Source of the DNA: an uncultured Gemmatimonadales bacterium
GTDB lineage: Bacteria > Gemmatimonadota > Gemmatimonadetes > Gemmatimonadales > GWC2-71-9
Direction of reading: 5' to 3'
NCBI GenBank assembly: GCA_947259405.1
Contig: CAMYLY010000006.1
Span: 53,994-117,993, forward strand
Length of the DNA: 64,000 bases
The notes below the pieces were generated by a model that worked only from the letters and a program-made list of their open reading frames with translations, had not been told where the DNA came from and ran no database searches. This document shows, one piece after another, positions 41,559 through 50,194 of the stretch (its first letter is position 1; every line of letters begins with the position of its first letter). Made by a program: the position numbers and the translations under genes.

Positions 41559-44063
41559 CTACGGCTTGTCGCCCGGAGATTCTCCTCGAGTTGCCGAAGA
41601 GGCCGACGCATCCAGGGCTTCTCGTACGGCCGTGGCGAGTTCCGTGAGGGTCCAGGGTTTTGGCAGTGCAGAGACGCCGGGCGCGGGCGGGATGTCGCCC
41701 GTCAATGCACTCGGCGCGTACCCGCTGGCGAACACAAATGGCACCGTCTTCTGGTCGACGTGGAGCACCTCGTACAGCGCGCGACCACCCATTCGCGGCA
41801 TGATCATATCTGTAAGGATGAGGTCAATCTCCTCGCGATGATCATCGAAGACCTCGAGAGCCTCATACCCGTCTTGAGCGATCAGTACCCGATAGCCGAG
41901 TCTGGTGAGCGCTCGTTCGGTCCCGCGACGGATTGCGGGCTCATCCTCCACGACTAGGACGGTCTCCGAGGCACGCGCGAGTTTCAACGGGGCCTCGTCG
42001 CTGCCGCGACCGGATTTCGGCATCGCGGATCGAGCGATCGGGAGATACACGCTGATGGTGGTGCCCTCGCCGAGCTCGGAGGCCACATCGATCGCGCCGC
42101 CGTGTTGCTTGACGAGCCCGTACACGACCGCCATGCCCAGGCCTGTGCCACCGCCCATCGATCGGTTCGTGAAAAATGGCTCAAACACCTTTGCCTTCGT
42201 CTTCGCGTCCATGCCGTGACCAGTATCGGAGACCACGAGTCGCACGAACTGGCCGGGCTCGACGGTGCTTCCCAATATCTGATCCTCAACCGCCACGTCT
42301 TCGGTCGTGATGCTCAGGTTGCCCCCATGGGGCATCGCGTCGCCCGAATTCGTCGCGAGGTTTAGGACCATCTGTTCGATGGATCCGGGGTGGGCCCAAA
42401 TGGGATGTGCATTGGCATCCGGAGTCACCGTGATCTCGACGTGCTCCGGGATCAATCGCCGAAGTGTCAGCTCGAGGTCACCCAGGAGCGCACTCAAGTC
42501 GACGGCACGGAATGTCAGCTCCTCACGTCGCCCGAACGCCAGGAGCTTCTTGATGAGGCTCCTTCCTCGTTGGACGGCGTCCTGCAGCTCACGAATGTCT
42601 TGGACGGCCTCCGAATCGGTTGCTGAAACCTTGGGTGCCACCATCTCGCTACTGGTCTGTATGACGGTCAGGAGGTTATTGAAGTCGTGAGCGATGCCAC
42701 CGGCGAGTTGGCCCACCGCCTCCATCTTCTGCGACTGTCGCATGCCTTCCTCGAGTTGGCGTTGGAGCGTGAGATCTTGGACCGTGCTCAGGATGGCAGC
42801 ACTCCCTTCGAAGTCCACCAATCGCGAGGAGATTTCGGAGACGATGACGGTACCGTCACGATGTAGCAGCCGGTACTCGTTTGGTTCGCCGATTCCCCCG
42901 TCCGCGATTTGCCGCATTTGGGCAGCGGCGCGCGCGCGATCGGCCTCGTATTGGTGCACGGATACGGGCTGCCCGGCCAGCTCTTCTGGCTCGTAACCGA
43001 GCAGGTTGGACAGCGCAGGATTCGCGTAGAGAACCGTCCCGTCGAGTCCCAAGACGCCGACCCCAATCGGCACGCGTTCGGTGAGCGTACGAAACCGCTG
43101 CTCGCTCTCTCGCAGGGCCGTTTCCGTCTCCACGCGTTTCGTAACGTCGCGTTGCACGGCGAGGTACCCGATCACTTCCCCATTGTTGTCCAAGACGGGA
43201 TTCGCCGAAACGTCCATGGTGAGGAGCTTGCCGTGTTTCGACTTATTGATGATCTCGCCAGTCACAACTTGCTTGTCGAGGAGGGTGCTCCAGAATTGCT
43301 CGTACACCTCTCGAGCGAGAAGACCGGACTTGATGATCCGTGGAGTGGAGCCCACGGCTTCTTCGGCGGTGTACCCGTACACCTGCTCGAATGCTGGGTT
43401 GACGTACTGAATCTCGCCTTCGCGGTCCGTGAGGAACACCACGTCCGTCGAACGCTCGATCCCCAGCTTGAAATTGCGCAGTTGCTGTTCGACTTCGCGC
43501 TGTCCGGTGATGTCGATTCCCGTGGCGATGACGAGCTGGACGGCCCCGTTTCGCGTGAGGGCCGAGTTGGACCATGCAATGCGACGCCGCTCACCGTTCT
43601 TTGTGACCCAATGGTTTTCGAAGGCGTTGGGGAACTTGCCGGACGCGAGGCGTTCGAAGGCTGCTCGCACGGCCGGGGCCTCGGCCGGGTCGAGGAGCTT
43701 GTCCCAAGCGACCGTTCCCAATATCTCGCTGCGATTGAATCCTGATAACTCCTCGCAAGTGCGGTTGAACCGCACGACCCGTCCGTCCGGATCCACCACG
43801 ATGATGAGTGCGGCTGTCGCCTCGTGGATCGCCTCCAAGGAGGCGAGCTCGGTGCGCACGCTCACGTCGGCGAGGCGACGCGCCAGCCCACGCACGACGG
43901 CGAAGTAGAGCAAGGGGCCCACGATGATGGCCAGCAACAAGGCGTCCAAGAGTGCCGCCGTCCATCCGGCAGGAACGTTGGCGGCCCGCAGAATGCCCAT
44001 TACCACGATCTCGGACAACATGACGATCATCAGGACACGTACGATGACCGAGGTTGTCGTCAC
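41559..44063 (-). CDS. Hybrid PAS sensor histidine kinase with receiver domain
   Basis: This 834-residue protein starts at GTG 44063 with two membrane helices (about 5-24, 34-58). Three PAS domains follow (about 75-195, 200-325, 330-450; each ending in a PAC-type segment such as VIATGIDITGQREVEQQL). The dimerisation helix has the phospho-acceptor in LAGGIAHDFNNLLT. The ATPase domain shows NLATNSGDAM (N box), SDTGHGMD (G1) and GGTGLGMAVVYGLVKQHGG (G2). A C-terminal receiver domain has VVEDEP, the phospho-Asp in LILTDMIMPRMGG and a late Lys in ALPKPW. It is probably a phosphorelay regulator; no DNA-binding output is encoded next to it. Confidence 0.95.
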   Translation of the reverse strand: MTTTSVIVRVLMIVMLSEIVVMGILRAANVPAGWTAALLDALLLAIIVGPLLYFAVVRGLARRLADVSVRTELASLEAIHEATAALIIVVDPDGRVVRFNRTCEELSGFNRSEILGTVAWDKLLDPAEAPAVRAAFERLASGKFPNAFENHWVTKNGERRRIAWSNSALTRNGAVQLVIATGIDITGQREVEQQLRNFKLGIERSTDVVFLTDREGEIQYVNPAFEQVYGYTAEEAVGSTPRIIKSGLLAREVYEQFWSTLLDKQVVTGEIINKSKHGKLLTMDVSANPVLDNNGEVIGYLAVQRDVTKRVETETALRESEQRFRTLTERVPIGVGVLGLDGTVLYANPALSNLLGYEPEELAGQPVSVHQYEADRARAAAQMRQIADGGIGEPNEYRLLHRDGTVIVSEISSRLVDFEGSAAILSTVQDLTLQRQLEEGMRQSQKMEAVGQLAGGIAHDFNNLLTVIQTSSEMVAPKVSATDSEAVQDIRELQDAVQRGRSLIKKLLAFGRREELTFRAVDLSALLGDLELTLRRLIPEHVEITVTPDANAHPIWAHPGSIEQMVLNLATNSGDAMPHGGNLSITTEDVAVEDQILGSTVEPGQFVRLVVSDTGHGMDAKTKAKVFEPFFTNRSMGGGTGLGMAVVYGLVKQHGGAIDVASELGEGTTISVYLPIARSAMPKSGRGSDEAPLKLARASETVLVVEDEPAIRRGTERALTRLGYRVLIAQDGYEALEVFDDHREEIDLILTDMIMPRMGGRALYEVLHVDQKTVPFVFASGYAPSALTGDIPPAPGVSALPKPWTLTELATAVREALDASASSATRGESPGDKP

Positions 44064-44253
44064 GTTCGGACGCGACAGAGAGGAGCCCGTGGAATCAAGC
44101 TCGGGACGAGTCGTTTCAGAATCTGCCAGTCAGCGACCTCCAGCGTGGCTGAGCTCACGACCCTGATAGGCCGAGTCCTGCCAAATGGAAGGCAACACCG
44201 GAAGTGAATCTAACGTGTGAGAGCCCTGACGTGCTGGGGTGACGACAAAACGG

Positions 44254-44656
44254 TCAGTCCATAAACCGATAACTGCCGACGAGCTCGACGGGTGTCGGTG
44301 CGGGTGGAACCTCGCACCGGTCCTTGATCTCCTCCTGGAACCTCCTGAACGCGGCAGTCGCTGCCAGCGGGCCACGATGCCGGTGAGATGCGGGCGAAAT
44401 CGGCGTCGCGTACGTGGTAATTCCAAGCCCATGGAATGGCTTGAAGAGCGAGGACCTGGGCAGCGGTCATAAGGGGCCGGGGTGCGTCGCAACAGAAGGC
44501 CGTCGAATCGATCGGTGTCTGGGCGCGCACCGCCGGCGCGTGGAACGGCAGAATGGGGACGAACAGAGTCACCAGAAGCGCCAACGCTGATCCACAGGCC
44601 CAGTGGAACGAACGGTGTCCAGTTCGATGCTTGACGCAACGAGCGCGCATCCTCAC
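44254..44656 (-). pseudogene. Truncated DUF3943-like gene joined out of frame to another gene's end
   Basis: The first frame (GTG 44656) has a signal peptide and then RPLMTAAQVLALQAIPWAWN and YHVRDADFARIS, the start of DUF3943-type outer-membrane proteins (normally 250 or more residues). After that the frame becomes non-protein-like. In a second frame from about 44450 the sequence turns coherent: LAATAAFRRFQEEIKDRCEV and PTPVELVGSYRFMD, ending at TGA 44254. This is a join of one gene's beginning with the end of another. DUF3943 is a moderate-confidence call and the C-terminal partner is unidentified. Confidence 0.5.
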
Positions 44657-44812
44657 CCCCGCTGGCGTAATCTACATCCGTGCTCAGGCAAGACCACTAT
44701 GGCCGGAACGGTCAGCCGTCGCAGAATGGCTGGTACCGCGCGGGGCGTACTTCGGGCGCCCAAGGTGGTCTTGTATGGACGGCGACAGCACCGATATGGT
44801 TGCGTTGCCCGG

Positions 44813-45442
44813 CTAGATGTCGTCCGGCACGTCGTCGAAGAACTCTACCTCGCCCGTCTCCAGTGAGTACTCGGCGCCAATCACGAGGAGTCCGTCCTCT
44901 CGAACTAACTGCTCGAGCAACTCCGATTCATGACATAGCTGTGCGACCGACGCGCGGACATTCGCACGGACGGCGTCTTGGACCAGCGCGTCGACATCGT
45001 CGTCGCTTGCGCTCTCGAGCAACGCCTCCACCGAGGGACGTATGCGGTCGACGATCGACCGCATGTGCGGTGAATGCGTTGCCGTCCCCTTCCGCAGCTC
45101 GTTGACGGTGGCCAACACGGCCCCGCACTGGGAATGGCCAAGCACGACGACCAGGCGCGTACCGAACTTCCCAGCAGCGAACTCCACACTGCCGATCTGC
45201 GAGGGCGCCACGATGTTGCCGGCCACGCGGATGACGAAAAGATCACCCAGGCCCTGGTCGAACACGACCTCGGCGGGTACGCGCGAGTCGGAGCAGCCGA
45301 GGATGACGGCGAACGGCTCCTGGCCTGCGACGACGCGGTTGCGACGCGAGGAGTCGCTGCGCCTGTCGAGGCTCGGCGCGTCGGTGACGAAGCGTTGGTT
45401 GCCTGCGCGGAGGCGTGCCAATGCATCGCGTGCCGTGGTCAC
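44813..45442 (-). CDS. Beta-class carbonic anhydrase
   Basis: The 209-residue enzyme interconverts CO2 and bicarbonate. Zinc ligands are visible: Cys50 with Asp52-Arg54 in GCSDSRVPAE, and His103/Cys106 in LGHSQCGAVL. VIRVAGNIVAPSQIGSVEFA is the conserved core. Length and motif order are typical. The stretch 44657-44812 before the DUF3943-like remnant holds no evident gene. Confidence 0.95.
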   Translation of the reverse strand: MTTARDALARLRAGNQRFVTDAPSLDRRSDSSRRNRVVAGQEPFAVILGCSDSRVPAEVVFDQGLGDLFVIRVAGNIVAPSQIGSVEFAAGKFGTRLVVVLGHSQCGAVLATVNELRKGTATHSPHMRSIVDRIRPSVEALLESASDDDVDALVQDAVRANVRASVAQLCHESELLEQLVREDGLLVIGAEYSLETGEVEFFDDVPDDI

Positions 45443-45533
45443 GAGACGGGAGACCCGTTAAAGCTGAGCTTCAAGGCGGATTCGCCGACGTGAGCCGTGG
45501 AGCCGACGAGTGAGGAATCAATGGCCACACGTG

Positions 45534-46202
45534 TCAACGCAGTCGCGTCGCTGTCACCCGCATGACGGCCATCCACGTCTCGCCATCGTCCCCCGAAAAC
45601 TCACTGATCCAGGTGAATGAGTCGGGGAGGATGTCGGCGAACCGCACGCGTTGCAGCCCGTAGTCGTTGGGTGGCCCGGTCAACACCATCTCGTCACCGT
45701 CCCATGTGGCCTCCATCGTGCCGAAGTCGTCACCCGGCGTACGACCCATACCGTTCGCGGTCCACGCGATCCTCCATTTCTGCGTCCGCACGTCGAATGT
45801 GCGTAGGGCAGAGGGCAGATAGTCGTGTCCGAGGTCGCCTAGGTAGGCAGGTAGTTCGTCCTCGGCCTGGTACCAGAGATCTTGCACGGCGAACCCACCG
45901 AGCGTGTAGCACCACGTCCAGATTGCGGGGCCTACGACCGCCCACGTCCCATCCTGCCTTCTCATCTCTTGCGTTCCCTTCCAGATCCCCGCGAGCCTCC
46001 CGAACTGCTCCAGCTCGATCGGCGCCGCCGGATGACGTTCTCCGAAACCACCGTCGGCGAGAAACTCCCGAATGGTTGGGATCTGTGTGACTGCGTCGAG
46101 CCGGGATTGCGCCAAGAGTGCGTCATGAGGAAGCACGGCGAGCCCGAACGAGAGGCCCGCGGTCACCAGCGAACACGCGAGAGAACGGCGGCTGCACGTC
46201 AT
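45534..46202 (-). CDS. Secreted DUF1579-like protein
   Basis: The 222-residue protein starts behind AAGGAG and has a signal peptide ending DALLAQ. The mature part has FGRLAGIWKGTQEMRRQDGT and ALRTFDVRTQKWRIAWTANG, MEATWDGDEMVLTGPP and FTWISEFSGDDGETW, the lipocalin-like pattern of DUF1579. Likely periplasmic ligand binding or unknown; the spacing to neighbours suggests a monocistronic unit. Confidence 0.78.
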   Translation of the reverse strand: MTCSRRSLACSLVTAGLSFGLAVLPHDALLAQSRLDAVTQIPTIREFLADGGFGERHPAAPIELEQFGRLAGIWKGTQEMRRQDGTWAVVGPAIWTWCYTLGGFAVQDLWYQAEDELPAYLGDLGHDYLPSALRTFDVRTQKWRIAWTANGMGRTPGDDFGTMEATWDGDEMVLTGPPNDYGLQRVRFADILPDSFTWISEFSGDDGETWMAVMRVTATRLR

Positions 46203-46232
46203 GTGGATCTCCTTGCCGGGGGAAGGCTCACA

Positions 46233-47039
46233 TTAGTAACCACCGGTTCGATCTCTGTTCCTCAGCACCGCCATCGCCATCTCCTGGAATCCGCGCCCGC
46301 GATCCGCCTGCGTGATGTACGTGGGTGGGGAACTGAGGCGCCCGAGATGTTGCTCCACGTTGCGGACACCGACGCTCACCGGGAAATGCGCGAAGGCCGC
46401 CGCATCGTTACCCGAGTCGCCGATGAACAACCATCGGTCACGTTCGCTGTCCAGGTCAGCGTCGAGTACGGCGCGCGCGGCACGCACCACGCCGAGTGCC
46501 TTGTTCCAGTCTCCGGGGACAGCGTGGGCATGGACGCTCGACACGGTCGACCGCGCACCCGTCTCCTCGATGAGGTGAAGCAGGCGGTCGATGTCGTCTT
46601 GGGCGAGGCTGACGGTCTCGCCCACGTCGTAGGCCAGGTCGCAGCGACGGAGGTATTGGTCGCCCGCCGTCTTGATGGAGGGCATCTGGTCGGCGACCCG
46701 GGCGCGGACTCCGGAGAGGAGTTCCTGGCTCGCTGCCCGTTCACCCGCCTCCTGGTAATAGCCATGACCCAGGGTCCGGCCGGTCATCCAGGCCCACCCG
46801 GCTCCGTTCTCGCCCACGGCGAGGTCCACGGGCCAGAGATGCGCGGCGACGTCGCTCCAGCCGAGCGGTCGCCCGGTGACCGCGATCAACTTGAGGCCCG
46901 CGGCCGCGAGCTGGTGCATCGCGTCAAAGGCTTCCGCCTCCATCCGCCCGTCTCGCGTGACGGTGTCGTCGATGTCGGAGATGACACCCTCGAGGGCGGC
47001 CAATGTCTCTCGAGGGATGTGTGAGAGCGGGTTGGGCAT
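46233..47039 (-). CDS. HAD-superfamily phosphatase (type IIB)
   Basis: From ATG 47039 the protein has 268 residues. HAD motif I is SDIDDTVTRDG (two Asp near 22-24), motif II AVTGRP, and motif IV GDSGNDAAAF. A C2b cap domain lies between about 75 and 190, as in Cof-type, sucrose-phosphate or mannosyl-3-phosphoglycerate phosphatases. A sugar phosphate is a likely substrate; which one is not known. Confidence 0.88.
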   Translation of the reverse strand: MPNPLSHIPRETLAALEGVISDIDDTVTRDGRMEAEAFDAMHQLAAAGLKLIAVTGRPLGWSDVAAHLWPVDLAVGENGAGWAWMTGRTLGHGYYQEAGERAASQELLSGVRARVADQMPSIKTAGDQYLRRCDLAYDVGETVSLAQDDIDRLLHLIEETGARSTVSSVHAHAVPGDWNKALGVVRAARAVLDADLDSERDRWLFIGDSGNDAAAFAHFPVSVGVRNVEQHLGRLSSPPTYITQADRGRGFQEMAMAVLRNRDRTGGY

Positions 47040-47206
47040 GGACAACGGGCGACCTCATTCGTGGTGTGACACCGGTGTTCCAAACGGGGAGGTAACCGTG
47101 CATCATCCTCAGGCGGAGCGCAAGAACGCCCAGGCCGGACGATGCGGTGTCATATGGATGACCCTCCTCATGCCACATACCTCATGAACGCTCGCGTGGA
47201 GACGGT

Positions 47207-47710
47207 TTGGATCGAACAGCGTTGACACGCGAACTGGAACGACATCACTCGGTGGCATTCGGGTGGGCATTGCGCTGCTGCCAGGGAGACCGCGTCATGG
47301 CGGAGGATGTATTGCAGGACTGCTACCTCAAGATCGTCGATGGCCGCGCTCGATTCGGCCAACGAGCGGCGTTTCGGACGTTTCTGTTCGGCGTCATCCG
47401 TCTCACCGCGGCCAATCGACGGCGCCGAATGGCGCTTCGCAGGATGATCCCGTTTGCGAGTATGGAGGACCGGGACGTCACGGCTGTAGCGGAGGACCCG
47501 GTGCCAGACAGCGTCGATGTCGACCTGCTGCGCGCGGCGCTCCGCACGCTCTCGGCCCGTCAACAAGAAACCCTACACCTCGTCTTCTACCAGGACATGA
47601 CGATCGCGGAGGCAGCGGTAGTTATGGGCGTGTCCGTCGGCACGGCGCGCACGCATTATGAACGTGGAAAGCAGGCGCTCAGAGCTGCGTTGGGTGACGA
47701 GCAACTATGA
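47207..47710 (+). CDS. ECF-family RNA polymerase sigma factor
   Basis: The 167-residue factor starts at TTG 47207 behind GGAGA. Region 2 is visible (GDRVMAEDVLQDCYLKIVDG, FRTFLFGVIRLTAANRRRR) and region 4 (RAALRTLSARQQETLHLVFY, DMTIAEAAVVMGVSVGTART, HYERGKQALRAAL). The short linker lacks region 3, typical of ECF sigmas. Its stop overlaps the next gene (ATGA), the standard arrangement for a sigma/anti-sigma pair. Confidence 0.93.
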   Translation: MDRTALTRELERHHSVAFGWALRCCQGDRVMAEDVLQDCYLKIVDGRARFGQRAAFRTFLFGVIRLTAANRRRRMALRRMIPFASMEDRDVTAVAEDPVPDSVDVDLLRAALRTLSARQQETLHLVFYQDMTIAEAAVVMGVSVGTARTHYERGKQALRAALGDEQL

Positions 47711-48078
47711 CTGGCTCTCTGAAGCCCGACGCTGATCTTCGACGCCTCTTTCAGGAGATGCGTGCAAGCGACGCCGCTGCGGCTCCAGCGTTTTCCCTCG
47801 CGCCCCGTCCCGTTCGCCGTCCGCTTCGGCGTCGCGCGCTACAGTTGGCCGGCGCCGCGGCGGTGGTGGCGGCGGTACTCCTGCTCGCTCGCACGGAAAC
47901 GCCGCCGTACCCGATCGACACCACCGCGACACGATGGAGCGCGCCAACCGACTTTCTGCTCCGCACTCCGGGTTTGGAAATTCTGACCAACGTCCCACCT
48001 GTTGGCCAAAGGGGAGCGTCCACCCCCGCAACGCCGGAAGACACCCGTGACGCGAACGATTCTGGACCGAGGATCTGA
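47707..48078 (+). CDS. Single-pass membrane protein, candidate anti-sigma factor
   Basis: The 123-residue protein has a cytoplasmic N-terminus (1-45) with DLRRLFQEMRASDAAAAPAF, one membrane helix (about 46-62, LQLAGAAAVVAAVLLLA) and an exported, Pro/Thr-rich C-terminus. There is no zinc-binding anti-sigma motif. Overlap with the sigma gene and topology suggest a CnrY-like, zinc-independent anti-sigma factor (inference). Confidence 0.62.
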   Translation: MTGSLKPDADLRRLFQEMRASDAAAAPAFSLAPRPVRRPLRRRALQLAGAAAVVAAVLLLARTETPPYPIDTTATRWSAPTDFLLRTPGLEILTNVPPVGQRGASTPATPEDTRDANDSGPRI

Positions 48079-48080
48079 TC

Positions 48081-48533
48081 ATGCACCGTTACATCACTGT
48101 CGTACTCTTGACCCTCGTCATGCCGCCCTCACTGCGCGGCCAGGCGCCACCTGCGCAGCCACAGGCCGACGAAGGATTCGGGCGCCATCTGTTCCCTCCC
48201 GAGTTGATCATGCAACACCGGCGGACACTGAACATCACGTCCGAACAGCGGACCACGATCACGACAGCGATCCAGGAGCTGCAGAGCCAAATCGTCGAGC
48301 TACAATGGCAACTCCAGGACGAAACCGAACAGTTGGAGTCCCTGCTTCAGGGCGATCGAATCAACGAGACGGCTGCTCTCGAGCAGGTCGATCGCGTGCT
48401 TGGCATCGAAAACCTGATCAAGCGAGCGCACCTCCGCATGTTGATTCGGATCCGCAACGTGCTCACGCCCCTACAATTGCAGCAGCTCGAGGGCCTTCGC
48501 CGTAACCCACCGCCGCCTGACGCCATGCGGTGA
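48081..48533 (+). CDS. Periplasmic Spy/CpxP/CnrX-like helical protein
   Basis: The 150-residue protein has a signal sequence (MHRYITVVLLTLVMPPSLRG) and a mature all-helical part: IMQHRRTLNITSEQRTTITT, LQWQLQDETEQLESLL, AALEQVDRVLGIENLIKRAH, then VLTPLQLQQLEGL, which is the LTxxQ motif of the Spy/CpxP family. Heavy-metal sensors such as CnrX share this fold. Two His residues near the N-terminus (GRH, MQH) and HLRM later could bind metal, but the CnrX ligands are not exactly reproduced. It is three bases after the anti-sigma candidate. Confidence 0.75.
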   Translation: MHRYITVVLLTLVMPPSLRGQAPPAQPQADEGFGRHLFPPELIMQHRRTLNITSEQRTTITTAIQELQSQIVELQWQLQDETEQLESLLQGDRINETAALEQVDRVLGIENLIKRAHLRMLIRIRNVLTPLQLQQLEGLRRNPPPPDAMR

Positions 48534-48544
48534 TAGGAGGAATC

Positions 48545-49558
48545 ATGAACACCCGACGAATCATCGCGATTTCGCTGATCACCACAGTCATGGGGTGTGG
48601 TGCGAGCACAGACGTCGATCCAGGTACCCTCGACGCCACCGCGGTCAATGCCCGTTTCGCGGAAATGGACGAGGTGTTGGGAAGCGCGCTATGGCAGAGC
48701 TTTGCTGCGCTCGGGGCTGTGTTCGCCGAGTCCCCCACGGGGGCTGCGTTGCTCGAGAGACCCACCGCTCCGGGCGCCATCGCTGCCACGCCGAGAATCC
48801 CAACGCCGCTTCGCGGCACCACGTATGTTCTTGCGACGGACCCATTGCGGTACGTTCCCGACCTGACGCGGACCGATGCGCCCGCCACCGGTGTGCGGAT
48901 CGTACTGTACGCGGTGAATCCGATCACCGGGGTCCCTGTCCCTGACTCAGAGATCGGATACGCGGACCTGACCGACGAGGGCGACGCACTCCCGTCGGGC
49001 ATTGCCCTGCGACTTCAGATCGTCTCGGAGCACACCACCTGGGTCGAGTACGCGGTGACCATGGACGGTGACGAATTCAGCGGCAACGTGGGCGCAATGG
49101 GGTTTGTTTCCAATCCAGACGCACGCGTGGAGTTTGATATCAGCGCATCGAACCTCCGAACGGACACCGCAGTGACGATGGACCTCGATTTCGACATTGC
49201 CGTTCCCGTACATGAGTTTTGGGCCGTTGCTGCCGTTCGGAACGTGGACGCCGAGAGTGGTAACACCGGTGCGGTAGATCTCGACCTCACGGTAGGCCAG
49301 ACCAACATCGGTTTCGACGCCGCCAGCACGGGGAAGACGGTCGATGCCGAAGTCACGGTCGACAATCAGCTCTTCGCCACCATTGCCGCCAGCGGTGGCG
49401 GCGAACCGGAGGTGCGTGATGCGGATGGCGAGGCACTCTCGCAGGATGAGATGCGCGCGCTCGGCCATATCATGTCGTTTAACGACACGGCCTTCAGGGT
49501 GTTCGGTGACCTTATGCGGCCGGTCGGTCCGATCCTTGGCTTGGAGATGCTGCCGTAG
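48545..49558 (+). CDS. Large lipoprotein of unknown function
   Basis: ATG 48545, behind AGGAGG, gives 337 residues with a lipobox (ITTVMGCG). The mature part is beta-rich: RGTTYVLATDPLRYVPD, VLYAVNPITGVPVPDSEIGY, VEYAVTMDGDEFSGNVGAMG, repeating about every 40-60 residues. No family recognised. Eleven bases separate it from the Spy-like gene, so it is the likely terminal gene of the sigma-factor operon and may be a regulated effector. Confidence 0.72.
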   Translation: MNTRRIIAISLITTVMGCGASTDVDPGTLDATAVNARFAEMDEVLGSALWQSFAALGAVFAESPTGAALLERPTAPGAIAATPRIPTPLRGTTYVLATDPLRYVPDLTRTDAPATGVRIVLYAVNPITGVPVPDSEIGYADLTDEGDALPSGIALRLQIVSEHTTWVEYAVTMDGDEFSGNVGAMGFVSNPDARVEFDISASNLRTDTAVTMDLDFDIAVPVHEFWAVAAVRNVDAESGNTGAVDLDLTVGQTNIGFDAASTGKTVDAEVTVDNQLFATIAASGGGEPEVRDADGEALSQDEMRALGHIMSFNDTAFRVFGDLMRPVGPILGLEMLP

Positions 49559-49581
49559 CGCGATGTGTCAGTGACGTACAG

Positions 49582-49610
49582 GCCCGGGGCTTAGCCTCCC
49601 TGCCCCGGGC
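49582..49610. terminator. GC-rich hairpin between convergent genes
   Basis: A perfect 9-bp inverted repeat (GCCCGGGGC / GCCCCGGGC) with an 11-base loop lies 23 bp after the lipoprotein stop and before the convergent acetyltransferase gene. It could end transcription from both sides. No long T-run follows. Confidence 0.6.
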
Positions 49611-49639
49611 GGGTGCGTTGTGGGAAGGTCGTTGGCAAC

Positions 49640-50194
49640 CTAGCGGTCGGAGGCGAGGATCGCACAAAGCCCCACGTCCTCTGCCACATCCCATTTCACC
49701 ATATGTTCTCGCCGGATGCCTTCGAATTTCATACCGACCTTTTCCAGCACCCGACGCGACGCCGGGTTGCGCACGAAGTACTGCGCCTCGACTCGGTTGA
49801 GGCCAAGCTGATCAAACCCAAAGTCTATCAGCGCCCTCGCTGCCTCAGTCGCAAACCCTCGATTCCAGAACGGTACGCCGATCCAATAGCCCACTTCGGC
49901 GCGGCGATGGGCGAGCTTGAGGGCGAAGCTGATGGCGCCGATGAGGCCTTCCTCACTCGTGGTGACCGCGAGCGCGAGCGACTTCTGTTCCTCCCAATAT
50001 TCCCGATGCTTCCCGATCCAGGCTTCCGCGACACCATCGTCGTAGGGATGGGGGATCGTCAACGTGGTAGTAGCGACCTCGCGGTCTCCAGCGAGGCGCT
50101 GAACGGTCGGCGCATCCGAAAGAGCAAATGGTTGGAGGATCAACCGTTCCGTTCGGAGCGTTGGCATTGGCGCAGTCGAGCGCTCTTCGGTCAT
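49640..50194 (-). CDS. RimJ/RimL-type GNAT acetyltransferase
   Basis: The 184-residue protein begins LRTERLILQPFALSDAPTVQ, the usual RimJ/RimL start, with RRAEVGYWIGVPFWNRGFAT and EAARALIDFGFDQLGLNRVE (acetyl-CoA site) and ASRRVLEKVGMKFEG. It may acetylate N-termini of ribosomal or other proteins, or small molecules. The start overlaps the transporter stop (ATGA). Confidence 0.9.
   Translation of the reverse strand: MTEERSTAPMPTLRTERLILQPFALSDAPTVQRLAGDREVATTTLTIPHPYDDGVAEAWIGKHREYWEEQKSLALAVTTSEEGLIGAISFALKLAHRRAEVGYWIGVPFWNRGFATEAARALIDFGFDQLGLNRVEAQYFVRNPASRRVLEKVGMKFEGIRREHMVKWDVAEDVGLCAILASDR

Noticed and set aside
44553..44866. Plus-strand frames in the gap before the carbonic anhydrase gene.
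   Set aside because: They lack a ribosome site, family resemblance and normal composition.
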